This document shows positions 43,703 through 53,071 of a DNA stretch of 64,000 bases, one piece after another. The position numbers and the translations under genes were made by a program. Under the pieces are notes generated by a model. The model ran no database searches, was not told where the DNA came from, and worked only from the letters and a program-made list of their open reading frames with translations. Location: contig NZ_JBMDXN010000047.1 in NCBI RefSeq assembly GCF_048595155.1, positions 1 through 64,000 on the forward strand, in the 5' to 3' direction. The first letter of the stretch is position 1, and each line of letters starts with the position of its first letter. The DNA is from Sphingomonas_I sp048595155. GTDB lineage: Bacteria > Pseudomonadota > Alphaproteobacteria > Sphingomonadales > Sphingomonadaceae.

Positions 43703-43911
43703 GGCGTTTCGTCTCCCATACGCGCGACGATGTCTAGCGTCGGCTACCTGAACATTTTCATGCCGTTCGGCAGGCTGGTGTCGCAGCCGGTCGAAACCGA
43801 TCAGGATATTACCGCGCGCAACAGCGGCGCCGCAGCTAAGCTACGGACAGGTTTCGCATTTTTCGCGGTACCCTTTTCGGCGTTCCGACGTTCGCCCGGT
43901 CGGAGGATCGC

Positions 43912-46900
43912 ATGCCAGACAAGAAGAAGGACGCCGTGCCGCTGGCGCGGATCGTGACCCGCATTGCCGAGGCGATGCAGGACAGCGACATCCTTTACGT
44001 GGCCCGCGACGAGCAGCAGGCCGATGCGATCGCCGCTGCCTTGCGCGCGATCACCAGCCAATGCGTGGTGCACGTGCCATCGAGCGACGCACTGCCCGGC
44101 GACGACACGCCGGCCAGCCCCAGCAATGCCGGCCGTCGCGCCGCCGCGCTGCGGCGGCTGCATATTTCGAAAGACGATGCGGGCCGCGCACCGCTCGCCT
44201 GCATCGCCAGCGCCGAGGCGATCGCCCGCCTCTATCCGGTCCCCGACTCCTACGCGGCGGCACCGCCCCTGCTGTCGCCGGGCGCGACGATCGACGTGCC
44301 TGCCTTGTCCGAACATCTGCTGGGCGTCGGCTATTTCACCGACGACCGCATCGATGAACCCGGCGAGATTGCGGTGCGCGGCGAGGTGATCGATCTGTTT
44401 CCGGCCGATGCCGAGCTGCCGGTGCGGATCGAGATCGCCGACGGCCAGGTGACCGCGCTGCGCGCTTATGATCCGATCACGCAGCGCACCGTGTCGGAGC
44501 TGGAGCATATCGAGATCGGGCGTGCGGCGGAGCCGGAGATCGGACAGGGCGTGCCGCTGCTTGCGCACCTCAAGCCCGGCCGGATCGTCTTCGATCCCGG
44601 TGCCGAGGCCCGGCGTATCCGCTTCCTCGCCTTGGCCAAGGAAGCGCGGCGGCTGGGCAGCCGCGCGCCGATCGCGGTGGCCGACGAGGATTGGGCGAAG
44701 GCGCTCCAGCGCTGGGATGTGGTCGATTGGAGCGACGATGATAGCGAGGCGATGCTGCGCTTCGTCGAGCGTCATGCGCCGTGGGCGGCCTTCCTGCGCA
44801 TGGCGCGCAAGGCGATAGCGGACGGCGCGCGTTTGGTGCTTGCCGGGGGCGCGCGCGATCTGCGCTTCATCGGCCGGCGCCTCACCAAGGATTTCGGCCA
44901 GGAGGCCATCGTGCTGACGGCCTGGTCCGACGTTGCGGTGCTGGAGCCGGGTGCGGTGGCGACCCTGCACATGCCGGTCCCGGCGGGCTTTCGCTGTGCC
45001 GATCTGCTGTTCGTGGCGACGGCCGATCTGCTGGGAAGCCGCGCGGAGCAGGAGGCAGCAGCCGGCAGCAGCGTGATCGAGATGCTGGGCGACATGACCG
45101 ATCTGCGCATCGGCGACGTTGTCGTCCATGAAGATCATGGGCTCGCCCGGCTCGCGGGGCTGGAGCCGATGCCCGGCAGCGCCGATGGCGAGGCGATCAT
45201 CCTGGAACATGCGGACAATGCCCGCCGGCTGGTGCGCGTGGAGTCGGCTGATCGACTATGGCGCTATGGCGCGGATGCCGATGCCGTTACCCTGGACAAG
45301 CTGGACGGCAGCAGCTGGGAGAAACGGCGCAGCGCCATCCATGCAGCCATCGCCGAGAGCGCGAAGGCGTTGACCGAGCTGGCCAACAAGCGTGCCGCCC
45401 TGACCGCGCCGGAGTTCATTCCCGATCCCGCCGCTTATGAGCGCTTCGCCTCCGGCTTTCCGTTTACGGAAACGAGCGATCAGGCGCGCGCCATTGCCGC
45501 CGTGCGCGACGATCTCGCCTCCGGCAAGCCGATGGACCGGCTGGTCATCGGCGATGTCGGCTATGGCAAGACGGAGGTCGCGCTGCGCGCGGCGGCTTTG
45601 GTGGCGTTGGCGGGCGGGCAGGTTGCCATCGCGGCGCCAACGACCGTGCTGGTGCGGCAGCATCTCGAAAGCTTCCGGCGGCGGTTCGCGGGCAGTGGGA
45701 TTGAGGTGGCCGGCCTGTCGCGTCTCTCCACGCCGGCCGAGAAGAAAGCGGTGAAGGCCGGCCTTGCCGACGGATCGATCCAGATCGTGATCGGCACCGG
45801 CGCCATCCGCGGCAAGGATGTGTCCTATCAGGCGCTCGGCCTGGTCGTGATCGATGAGGAGCAGCGTTTCGGCGCGGCCGACAAGGCCAAGCTGCGCGGC
45901 GATGGCGAAACCCATGTTCTCACGCTCAGCGCCACGCCGATCCCGCGCACGCTTCAGACTGCGCTGATCGGGCTGCAGCAATTATCGATCATCGCCACGC
46001 CGCCGTCGCGCCGCCAGCCGATCCGCACCACGGTCGATCAGTTCGACGAAGCGCGCGTGCGGATCGCGCTGATGCGGGAGAAAAGCCGCGGCGGGCAGAG
46101 CTTCGTGGTCGCGCCCCGGATCGAGGATCTGGCTGGCCTGGCCCAACGACTGGCCAAGATCGTGCCGGAGCTCTCGGTCGTGCAGGCGCATGGCAAGATG
46201 CCGGCCGCCGAACTGGATGAGGCGATGGTGCGCTTCGGCGACGGCCAGGGCGATGTGCTGCTGGCGACCAACATCATCGAAGCGGGGCTGGACGTGCCGC
46301 GCGCGAATACGATGATCGTGTGGCGCGCGGACCGGTTCGGGCTGGCCCAGCTGCATCAGTTACGCGGTCGGGTCGGACGCGGCAGCCGGCGCGGCCAGAT
46401 CCTGCTGATCACCGAGAGCGAACATGCGATTGCCGAGCGCACACTGAAGCGGCTGCGCACGTTGGAGGCGTTCGACCGGCTGGGCGCCGGCTTTGCGATC
46501 AGTGCGCGCGACCTGGACATGCGCGGCGCCGGCGATCTGATCGGCGATGCGCAGGCGGGTCATATGAAGCTGATCGGCGTGACGCTGTACCAGCATCTGC
46601 TGGAATCGGCTCTGCGTGAGGCGCGCGGCGAGACGGTGGAGCGCTGGTCGCCCGAGCTGAATTTGGGACTGTCGGGTAAGCTGCCGGAGGACTGGATCCC
46701 CGAGCCGGAGGTGCGCGTCGCGCTCTATACCCGGCTTGCGCGGATCGAGGACAATGCCGCGCTGGATGCGCTGGAAGAGGAAATGGCAGACCGCTTCGGC
46801 GCACTGCCGGCGGAGGCGGAGGCGCTCATTGCCCTGGCCCGTATCGGTTGCCTCGCGCGGGCGGCGAATGTCGCGCGGATCGATGCGGGACCGGGCGGCA

Positions 46901-47052
46901 TCGCGCTCACGCCGCGGCGCGGTGGCTTTGCCGGCGACGCGGACGCGCTCGGCCTGGTATCGAAGAAGGAGCGGCTGATCCTGGAGGAGAAGATCGCGGA
47001 CGAGACCGCGCGCCTGCAGCGCGTGCGGACGCTGCTGGAAAGCGTGGACTAG
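43912..47052 (+). CDS. Mfd-like transcription-repair coupling helicase, short form
   Basis: 1046 residues, about 100 fewer than usual for Mfd. The order is a UvrB-like N-terminal region (RIDEPGEIAVRGEVIDLFP), a CarD/RID-like RNA polymerase contact (IGDVVVHEDHGLARLAG, near 398), Walker A GDVGYGKTEVA near 546, the box DEEQRFG near 648, SATPIPRTLQTALIG, the translocation motif region TNIIEAGLDVPRANTMIVWRADRFGLAQLHQLRGRVGR, and a C-terminal region with RGAGDLIGDAQAGHMKLIG. Domain order is that of Mfd, which removes stalled RNA polymerase and recruits UvrA. The shortened N-terminal part and unusual residues suggest either a divergent Mfd or a second paralogue. Confidence 0.85.
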   Translation: MPDKKKDAVPLARIVTRIAEAMQDSDILYVARDEQQADAIAAALRAITSQCVVHVPSSDALPGDDTPASPSNAGRRAAALRRLHISKDDAGRAPLACIASAEAIARLYPVPDSYAAAPPLLSPGATIDVPALSEHLLGVGYFTDDRIDEPGEIAVRGEVIDLFPADAELPVRIEIADGQVTALRAYDPITQRTVSELEHIEIGRAAEPEIGQGVPLLAHLKPGRIVFDPGAEARRIRFLALAKEARRLGSRAPIAVADEDWAKALQRWDVVDWSDDDSEAMLRFVERHAPWAAFLRMARKAIADGARLVLAGGARDLRFIGRRLTKDFGQEAIVLTAWSDVAVLEPGAVATLHMPVPAGFRCADLLFVATADLLGSRAEQEAAAGSSVIEMLGDMTDLRIGDVVVHEDHGLARLAGLEPMPGSADGEAIILEHADNARRLVRVESADRLWRYGADADAVTLDKLDGSSWEKRRSAIHAAIAESAKALTELANKRAALTAPEFIPDPAAYERFASGFPFTETSDQARAIAAVRDDLASGKPMDRLVIGDVGYGKTEVALRAAALVALAGGQVAIAAPTTVLVRQHLESFRRRFAGSGIEVAGLSRLSTPAEKKAVKAGLADGSIQIVIGTGAIRGKDVSYQALGLVVIDEEQRFGAADKAKLRGDGETHVLTLSATPIPRTLQTALIGLQQLSIIATPPSRRQPIRTTVDQFDEARVRIALMREKSRGGQSFVVAPRIEDLAGLAQRLAKIVPELSVVQAHGKMPAAELDEAMVRFGDGQGDVLLATNIIEAGLDVPRANTMIVWRADRFGLAQLHQLRGRVGRGSRRGQILLITESEHAIAERTLKRLRTLEAFDRLGAGFAISARDLDMRGAGDLIGDAQAGHMKLIGVTLYQHLLESALREARGETVERWSPELNLGLSGKLPEDWIPEPEVRVALYTRLARIEDNAALDALEEEMADRFGALPAEAEALIALARIGCLARAANVARIDAGPGGIALTPRRGGFAGDADALGLVSKKERLILEEKIADETARLQRVRTLLESVD

Positions 47053-47474
47053 GGGGCGGCGATCTGGACTTCGGCAGGTGCGGGCCGCGACGCACACACA
47101 TTGTCGCGGGCGCCGAGCAGCGACTCGACCGCCGCAATCAATTTGGCCGGCGCGAACGGCTTCTGGATCATGACGCTGTCCGGGACGCCATGTGTGGCAT
47201 GGTCGCCGGCGCTATCGCCCGAAATATAGACGACCGGGATCGCAGGATCGCGTTCGCGCGCCTTGCGGGAAAGCTCCCAACCATCGGCCCCGGGGCCGCA
47301 GCGTATATCGGTCAACAGCGCGTAAATGGGCGGCTCACCCGCCTCCAGGGCCTGCTCCGCCTCGATACCGGACGATGCATAGCAGACGGAATGTCCCGCC
47401 TCTTCCAGACAATCCTGGATGCTCAGCGCGATCAAGGGCTCGTCTTCGACAAGCAACAGCAGCGGGTCTGCCAT
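47049..47474 (-). CDS. Single-domain response regulator receiver protein
   Basis: 141 residues. A receiver domain with acidic pair in LLLLVEDEPLIALS, phospho-acceptor aspartate in ALLTDIRCGPGADG, threonine/serine in VVYISGD and conserved lysine in MIQKPFAP. No output domain, so it acts by protein contact or as a phosphate sink. Its stop shares CTAG with the converging Mfd-like gene. No histidine kinase gene is near. Confidence 0.9.
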   Translation of the reverse strand: MADPLLLLVEDEPLIALSIQDCLEEAGHSVCYASSGIEAEQALEAGEPPIYALLTDIRCGPGADGWELSRKARERDPAIPVVYISGDSAGDHATHGVPDSVMIQKPFAPAKLIAAVESLLGARDNVCASRPAPAEVQIAAP

Positions 47475-47563
47475 GGATCCGGTCCTCGCAGCTAACACTT
47501 TGGAAAGGGTTGCGGCCGCGCTGGACGGCCTGCGGCAAGTTCGGTCTTGGGCCGTGCCTGGGA

Positions 47564-47824
47564 TCAGGCAGCCTTGGCGCGCTGCCGCTTGGGCTTGGCG
47601 CGCGACGCCGTCTTCTTGCGCGGCTTGGCGGTGAAGGCGGCGTAAAGCGCGGCGCCAGCCGCACCCGCGCCGATCGCGCCGGCGATCCAGGCGCCGACCG
47701 GCACCTTGCCGATCGCCGCGCGCGCGGCGGCAAGATCATTCGCGGCCTTGTCCTGAGTATCGGCCGTATCAGGCTCCGGTGCGGCATAGGCATGCGGCAT
47801 GCGGGACGATGCAATGTGCGACAT
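47564..47824 (-). CDS. Small hypothetical membrane protein with basic tail
   Basis: 86 residues. A Gly/Ala-rich membrane segment (VGAWIAGAIGAGAAGAALYAA) is followed by a strongly basic tail (KPRKKTASRAKPKRQRAKAA). GGAGAAACCT precedes the ATG. No function can be assigned; the glycine-rich helix suggests packing in the inner membrane. Confidence 0.7.
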   Translation of the reverse strand: MSHIASSRMPHAYAAPEPDTADTQDKAANDLAAARAAIGKVPVGAWIAGAIGAGAAGAALYAAFTAKPRKKTASRAKPKRQRAKAA

Positions 47825-47985
47825 AGGTTTCTCCAGTTCAGCGTTCCAACCTGTGGAACCTAGGCCGGTTCCCCCAATCGTCTCCGCCTGCGCTCCGCAT
47901 ATCGCGCCGCGCGCGCCTCACCCCGCTCTTGAAACGTGTGGCCGAGGGGTGCCGGAACGGCGCTCACGCCGTCCCGGCATGTTCG

Positions 47986-49890
47986 CTACCGTGTCATCAG
48001 TGCGGCGTCGCCCCAGCTGACCGGAAGCTGCGCATTGTCCGCGCCCGGGCTGCGCGCGACCAGTTCGATCAGCTTCACGCCCGCGACGTTGGCGGAGAGT
48101 GGCTGCGGCGCCATACCCCACTTCAATGGCGCGCTCTTGGCGATCAGCTTGCCATCGCCATAGACGGCGAAGGTCACGGCATGGCCCTTGTCGCTCGCGC
48201 TGTCGTCCACGCCGACCATCGTGGTGAGCCGCTGCGCGCGATCGTTGCGCACCTCCAGCCGGGAATTGGCGAGGATGCCGATGCCCGATTGGAACGCTTT
48301 GCCTGCGATCTGCAAAACCTGCCCATAAGGTGCGGTATCGGCACGCGCGCCGCCCCAGCCGGCATAGATCGGGCGATCGCCCGCGCCCTTGGTGCCGGTC
48401 CAGCCGGCGGCGGTGCGGAAGATGGTGGGATCCGCCTGGGGATAGATCACGCCGTCGACGGCGGGGTTCACCCGGCCGGGCTGTTCGGACAGGTACAGGC
48501 CGTCGGCGAGCGTGCGGGTGCCGCGGGTGCGGAAGATCAGCGTTTCGCGCGGATCGACATGCAATTTGACCTGGCCGGTGAAAGTCTTCTGCTGTTTGCT
48601 CCACAGGTCGATCAGCGTCACGGGCGCATCGTCGCGATATTTCAGGTGCGCGGCCATCAGATCGACGTCGTAGCCGCCGGAACCACGGTTGAAGATGGCG
48701 ACCGCCTTCTCCCCCGATGCCAGCGTCTTGACCAGGATCTGCACGTCGCTCGTATCGTAGGCGATCGTCGCCTGGTTGCCGGCGCTGTCCTGGTTGAGCG
48801 CGATGATGTCGCTATTGCCGAAGATATCCAGCAATGACTGCGGCGTCTTGCGCAGATCGGTTCCGATCAGCAGCGGCGCGTTGATCATCGCCCACAGCGC
48901 GAAATGCGTGCGGGCTTCCTTCAAATGGCTCGCATCGAAATCGCCCTGGCCGATATGCAGCATGTCCGGATCGTTCCAGCTGCCGGGATGGGCATAGAGC
49001 GCACGCGTGACGGCACTGTCGTAATTGACCAGCATGCGGCCCCAGGCCGGCGAAATGTCGTCGCTGGTGCGCGACACGGCGCCATAATCCTTGCCCCAAT
49101 TGCGTACGTCTGCCGCGCCCCACACGCACAGCGACAACAGATAATCGCCATCCGGATTGTCGCGGACGAGCGCATTGTTGATCTGCTGGAACATCGCTTT
49201 GACGGTAGGAATGTCACTGCGGCTGACCTGCCCGGAATCGATGAACGGGCCGACCGCGCGAAATTTGCCTGAGGTCACGCGCGGGCTGGTCGGCGCATAG
49301 TCGCGGATGCCGCAGCCATCCACCTTGATATAATCGAAGCCCCATTCCCCGAAATACAGCGCGATATCCTGATCGATATGGCCGTACAGGCCGACTTCGC
49401 GTTCCAGCACATTGCCCTGCGGCAGATCCGCATCGACGGTGCCAAAGGCTTCGGCGCAGGTGTTGCGGCCCAGATCGGAATAGATGCCGGCCTTCAGCCC
49501 CATCGCATGCAGCCGATCGGTAAACGGCTTGAAGTTGGAATCATCGGCACCGCTGCGCGCCGATGGGAAGCGATCGGTACGGACGACCAGGCGTCCATCC
49601 GGCTGCCGCCGCTTCAGCGCCCAGCCATCGTCCAGATTGACGTAGCGATAGCCCTTTTGCGCAAGGCCGCTGCTGACGATCCGCTGCGCCGACCCCATGA
49701 TCTTGGCTTCATCGATGTCGGAGGCGAACACGTTCCAGCTATTCCACCCCATCGGCGGAAGCTGGCCCTGGCCGGCCGTGTACGCAGACCAGCGTGCCGT
49801 AGGCGCCAAGGGATCGACGGGCTTGGCCGCCGGTGCCGCAGCGCTGCCCAGCAAGGCTGCCACGGCCGCGATCATTGCCGATGTTTTCAT
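47986..49890 (-). CDS. GH27 alpha-galactosidase-type enzyme with NPCBM domain
   Basis: 634 residues with a signal peptide (MKTSAMIAAVAALLGSAAAP). The GH27 barrel shows LPPMGWNSWNVF, YVNLDDGW, the nucleophile aspartate in DYIKVDGCG and the acid/base aspartate region SWNDPDMLHIG. The last about 155 residues form an NPCBM-type carbohydrate-binding module (IGILANSRLEVRN...VKLIELV). GH27 members cut alpha-galactose or beta-L-arabinopyranose side groups. GAGGAG precedes the ATG. It lies 61 bases after the carboxylesterase gene, same strand, so is probably cotranscribed with it. Confidence 0.92.
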   Translation of the reverse strand: MKTSAMIAAVAALLGSAAAPAAKPVDPLAPTARWSAYTAGQGQLPPMGWNSWNVFASDIDEAKIMGSAQRIVSSGLAQKGYRYVNLDDGWALKRRQPDGRLVVRTDRFPSARSGADDSNFKPFTDRLHAMGLKAGIYSDLGRNTCAEAFGTVDADLPQGNVLEREVGLYGHIDQDIALYFGEWGFDYIKVDGCGIRDYAPTSPRVTSGKFRAVGPFIDSGQVSRSDIPTVKAMFQQINNALVRDNPDGDYLLSLCVWGAADVRNWGKDYGAVSRTSDDISPAWGRMLVNYDSAVTRALYAHPGSWNDPDMLHIGQGDFDASHLKEARTHFALWAMINAPLLIGTDLRKTPQSLLDIFGNSDIIALNQDSAGNQATIAYDTSDVQILVKTLASGEKAVAIFNRGSGGYDVDLMAAHLKYRDDAPVTLIDLWSKQQKTFTGQVKLHVDPRETLIFRTRGTRTLADGLYLSEQPGRVNPAVDGVIYPQADPTIFRTAAGWTGTKGAGDRPIYAGWGGARADTAPYGQVLQIAGKAFQSGIGILANSRLEVRNDRAQRLTTMVGVDDSASDKGHAVTFAVYGDGKLIAKSAPLKWGMAPQPLSANVAGVKLIELVARSPGADNAQLPVSWGDAALMTR

Positions 49891-49951
49891 GGGTCTCCTC
49901 TCGAGCAGCGATATGCCGCGCAGGTTGATATTCGTCTGCTCGCGGATGCGA

Positions 49952-51637
49952 TCAGGTCAGCAGGATCCGGCGCACCGCACCATTCGGATCGTCTTCAATC
50001 CGGCAGCGATCGTCAAAGATCATCGTTTGGCAGCGCTGCGGATCGCTCGCCGTCCAGGTCAGGCCGGGCTGGCTGGGATTGCCCGTCCGCGCAAAATTGG
50101 CCCAGGCCGTGCTCATCTTGCGGGCGACTGCCTGCGCTTGCGGCGTGTTGCCCGTGCCTTGCGCGCACAGGCGCACATTATCGAAGCAGAAAGCGAGCTC
50201 GGCTGTGTGCCAGGCGCCGCACTGGCCATCCAGCTGCGGCGATTGCCACGTGAACCAATATTGATAGGCCGGCGCCGCGCCCTGGCCATGCTTCAGCCGC
50301 ACCATGCGCTGGACATTGTTGCGCTGGCCATAGCCGCCGACACCGTAGGACAGAGTGCGGATGCTCTTTTCCGGATGCGCGCGCTTCATTGCGGCGATCA
50401 GGGCATCGGCCTTTTCTGCTCCGAAGCTTTTCGTCAGATTCTGGCGCCATTCCGCCTCGCTCGGATTCTGGCTGTAGGACATGCCTTCTTCGCTGACGGA
50501 ACCGATCAGCACAGGCACGTTGCGGGACACGTCGGGGGCTGCATCCTGATAGGAACGCAGCGTCACGATCTTGCCGTCCACGGTCGGCGCCCAGCCGACC
50601 CGCGGCGGGCCCGATGCGGGGAAGCCCAGCCCACTGGGCCCGCGCGCGGCCGGGCCGTTGATCTTGGTCGCGGCGGCGGTACCGGCCGCGAACAGCTTGG
50701 GCCATTCCATCTGCTGCAGGGCACCGATGTCATTTGGCCTGAGGCCCAACTCCTTCATCGTCTGGCGGGCGAGCTCGCGCGATTGCTCGGCGCTCGGGAT
50801 ATTGCCACCACCGCCCGACTGGATCGCGGCGCGATGGATCAGGCCGTGGCCGGATGGCATGCCCAACAAGGTCGTCACCTTCGATCCGCCGCCCGACTGG
50901 CCGTAGATCATCACCTTGTCGGGATCGCCGCCGAAACGCGCGATATTCTCCTGCACCCAGCGCAGCGACGCGATCAGATCGGTCATGCCGACATTGACCG
51001 AATCCTCGTACGGCGCACCGCCGATCGCGGCGGCATCGAAGAAGCCGAGAATGTTGAGGCGGTGGTTGACCGAGACCTGCACGACATCATGGTTGCGCGC
51101 CATCTGCGCACCGTCATGCGAGGCGAGTTCGTAGGAGGAGCCGAAGCTGAAGCCGCCGCCATGGAAATAGACCATCACTGGCCGGTGGCCGCTAAGCGAC
51201 GGCGTCCAGATGTTCAGCTTGAGCATGTCTTCGCCCAGGAAGCCGTCGGTCCACTGTTGCAGGAACGTATGGTCGGCCGCGCGAAAATTGTGGAGCGTCT
51301 GCGGGCAATTGGCGCCGTAGGCCAGCGTATGCAGTTCGTCCGTCCAGGGCTTGGGCGGCTTGGCCGGCAGCCAGCGATTGGGGCCGCCGGTGTCGTCTCC
51401 ATAGGGCACGCCCTTGAAGATATAGACGCCCTCTTCGACATAGCCGCGCACGGGCCCATATTGGGTTCGCGCCACCGCGGAACGGGGCGTCAGGCAAGTG
51501 CCGGACGCCGGGCTGCCGCCGGTGCTCCGTGCGGCGCGAAGTTCGCTCGCGGCGCTAAGGCCGGCGCCCGCCGCCAGCGACGCCAGCAGCGCTGACCTGC
51601 GGTTGAGGCTAAGTCCCGATTGTCCCCGTTCAGCCAT
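49952..51637 (-). CDS. Type-B carboxylesterase/lipase, Tat-exported
   Basis: 561 residues. A twin-arginine-like signal (LNRRSALLASLAAGAGLSAA) suggests Tat export. The alpha/beta hydrolase core has VMVYFHGGGFSFGSS as oxyanion region and the nucleophile in YGQSGGGSKV, with a downstream acid and histidine (GAWHTAELAFCF). Carboxylesterase type B members act on a range of esters; here, in a glycan locus, removal of acyl or feruloyl groups from sugars is likely but inferred. It is divergent from the esterase at 51934. Confidence 0.92.
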   Translation of the reverse strand: MAERGQSGLSLNRRSALLASLAAGAGLSAASELRAARSTGGSPASGTCLTPRSAVARTQYGPVRGYVEEGVYIFKGVPYGDDTGGPNRWLPAKPPKPWTDELHTLAYGANCPQTLHNFRAADHTFLQQWTDGFLGEDMLKLNIWTPSLSGHRPVMVYFHGGGFSFGSSYELASHDGAQMARNHDVVQVSVNHRLNILGFFDAAAIGGAPYEDSVNVGMTDLIASLRWVQENIARFGGDPDKVMIYGQSGGGSKVTTLLGMPSGHGLIHRAAIQSGGGGNIPSAEQSRELARQTMKELGLRPNDIGALQQMEWPKLFAAGTAAATKINGPAARGPSGLGFPASGPPRVGWAPTVDGKIVTLRSYQDAAPDVSRNVPVLIGSVSEEGMSYSQNPSEAEWRQNLTKSFGAEKADALIAAMKRAHPEKSIRTLSYGVGGYGQRNNVQRMVRLKHGQGAAPAYQYWFTWQSPQLDGQCGAWHTAELAFCFDNVRLCAQGTGNTPQAQAVARKMSTAWANFARTGNPSQPGLTWTASDPQRCQTMIFDDRCRIEDDPNGAVRRILLT

Positions 51638-51673
51638 GATCCATCCCCTCGCCCTGCCTTCTTGGGCAGTTTA

Positions 51674-51682
51674 GTCGGACAT
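51674..51682. promoter_or_regulatory. GTCGGAC motif, candidate FadR-type operator half (site 1)
   Basis: GTCGGACAT in the carboxylesterase leader, 37 bases from its start. It is the exact inverted counterpart of ATGTCCGAC at 51742-51750 and contains GTNNNAC, the core of FadR-subfamily GntR operators. A GntR gene of that subfamily lies at 53072. Confidence 0.5.
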
Positions 51683-51741
51683 AACAGGAAGGTAGCCACC
51701 CGCGTCAAGCGAACTGCTTGGAAAAGAACCAAATTGGCCAA

Positions 51742-51752
51742 ATGTCCGACAT
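51742..51752. promoter_or_regulatory. ATGTCCGACAT palindrome, candidate FadR-type operator (site 2)
   Basis: ATGTC-C-GACAT is a perfect 5-1-5 palindrome with GTNNNAC core, located in the divergent promoter region between the two esterases. Together with site 1 it could let one regulator control both genes. Confidence 0.5.
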
Positions 51753-51933
51753 TGACCCGCATCGGCAACCCCGCTTATCGTGCAGTACCGGAACCGCGAT
51801 CAGGGAAGAGCGGGACGGCGAAGGGGGAGGATGGCCAGACCATGTCGGCTCAGGCGACACGCGGGCACCGTCGTGCAGGCCCTCTTTCAACCGTGAACGC
51901 GCTTTGGGCGGATCGGCGGAGGAGAAGAACAGG

Positions 51934-53016
51934 GTGAAGGCGCTTTTATCTCGGATCGGTGCCGCTGCGTTGCTGGCGGCCGCTCAGCTCGTTACTGGAC
52001 CATCCGCGTTGGCGCAGGCCGGCACCAATGTTCCGCCGCCGGTGGCGGGCGCCAAGCCGGTGCGGATCGATCATATCAAGGTCCATGCGCCGACGATCGC
52101 GGGCAATCTGGAAGGCGAGGCTGCGGATCGCGACGTGCTGGTGGCGCTGCCGCCCAGTTATGCGACCAGTCCGCGCCGTCGCTACCCGGTCATTTATGCC
52201 CTGCACGGTTATTCGATTGGCGCCGAGCAATGGACCAAGGAGATCCACGTCCCGCAGACGATCGAAGGCGCTTTCGCGAAGGGCGCGCCGGAGATGATCG
52301 TCGTGTTTCCGGATTCCAAGACAATCCACAACGGCTCGATGTATTCGATGTCGCCGACGACGGGCGATTTCGAGACCTTCATCGCGCGTGACCTCGTCCG
52401 CTATATCGACGCGCATTATCGCACGATCCCGGATCGGTTGAGCCGCGGTTTGGCGGGGCATTCGATGGGTGGCTATGGCACTGCACGGATCGGCATGCGC
52501 CACCCCGACATGTTCGGCGCCATCTATATGATGAGCCCTTGCTGCCTGTCCGCCCGCCCTGCCGGCCAGATGGATGCGCAGGCGCTTGCCGCACTGGAAG
52601 GCGTGAAGAGCGCCGCGGATTCGGCCAAACTGCCCTTCCTGTTGCGCGCGCAGCTCGCCAGTGCTGCGGCCTGGTCGCCCAATCCGAAAAACCCGCCGCT
52701 CTATCTGGACCTGCCGGTGAAGGATGGGGCGGTGCAGGCGGATGTGCTGGCGAAATGGGCGGCCAACGCGCCGCTCGCCTTCGTCGACCAATATATCGGC
52801 AATTTGCGTCAGTATCGGGCGATCGCGATCGATGTTGGCGATCAGGACAGCCTGAAGGTCGATGCCGAAAAGCTGCACAAGGTGCTCGACAGCTATGGCA
52901 TCGCCAATCGCTTCGAAATCTATCCCGGCACGCACGTCAGCAACGTCGCCTTCCGCTTTCAGGATGAGCTGATGCCGTTCTTCGGCAAGAACCTCGCATC
53001 GGCGGGGAAACGGTGA
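51934..53016 (+). CDS. Secreted esterase of the EsteraseD/FrmB-like (putative feruloyl or acetyl esterase) type
   Basis: About 360 residues from a GTG with GGAGGAG nine bases upstream; a signal peptide (LLSRIGAAALLAAAQLVTG) follows. The alpha/beta hydrolase has YPVIYALHGY, the nucleophile in GLAGHSMGGYGTA, an acid in DVGDQDSL and histidine in GTHVSNVAFRF. This pattern is shared by tributyrin, acetyl and feruloyl esterases. In the locus context it would de-esterify oligosaccharides; which ester is unknown. A GntR gene follows after 55 bases. Confidence 0.88.
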   Translation: MKALLSRIGAAALLAAAQLVTGPSALAQAGTNVPPPVAGAKPVRIDHIKVHAPTIAGNLEGEAADRDVLVALPPSYATSPRRRYPVIYALHGYSIGAEQWTKEIHVPQTIEGAFAKGAPEMIVVFPDSKTIHNGSMYSMSPTTGDFETFIARDLVRYIDAHYRTIPDRLSRGLAGHSMGGYGTARIGMRHPDMFGAIYMMSPCCLSARPAGQMDAQALAALEGVKSAADSAKLPFLLRAQLASAAAWSPNPKNPPLYLDLPVKDGAVQADVLAKWAANAPLAFVDQYIGNLRQYRAIAIDVGDQDSLKVDAEKLHKVLDSYGIANRFEIYPGTHVSNVAFRFQDELMPFFGKNLASAGKR

Positions 53017-53071
53017 TGTGCCGGGTCGAAAGGTCCGGTCTTTCTTCGGGTCGATACCCTGATAGACAGAT

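Noticed and set aside
43732..43957. Possible small gene beginning MSSVGYLNIFMPFG upstream of the Mfd-like gene
   Set aside because: It runs into the Mfd-like gene in another frame and its C-terminal part is arginine-rich shadow sequence; no ribosome site is visible.
43801..45210. Open frame of 469 codons on the minus strand
   Set aside because: Antisense to the Mfd-like gene, low-complexity R/A/H composition.
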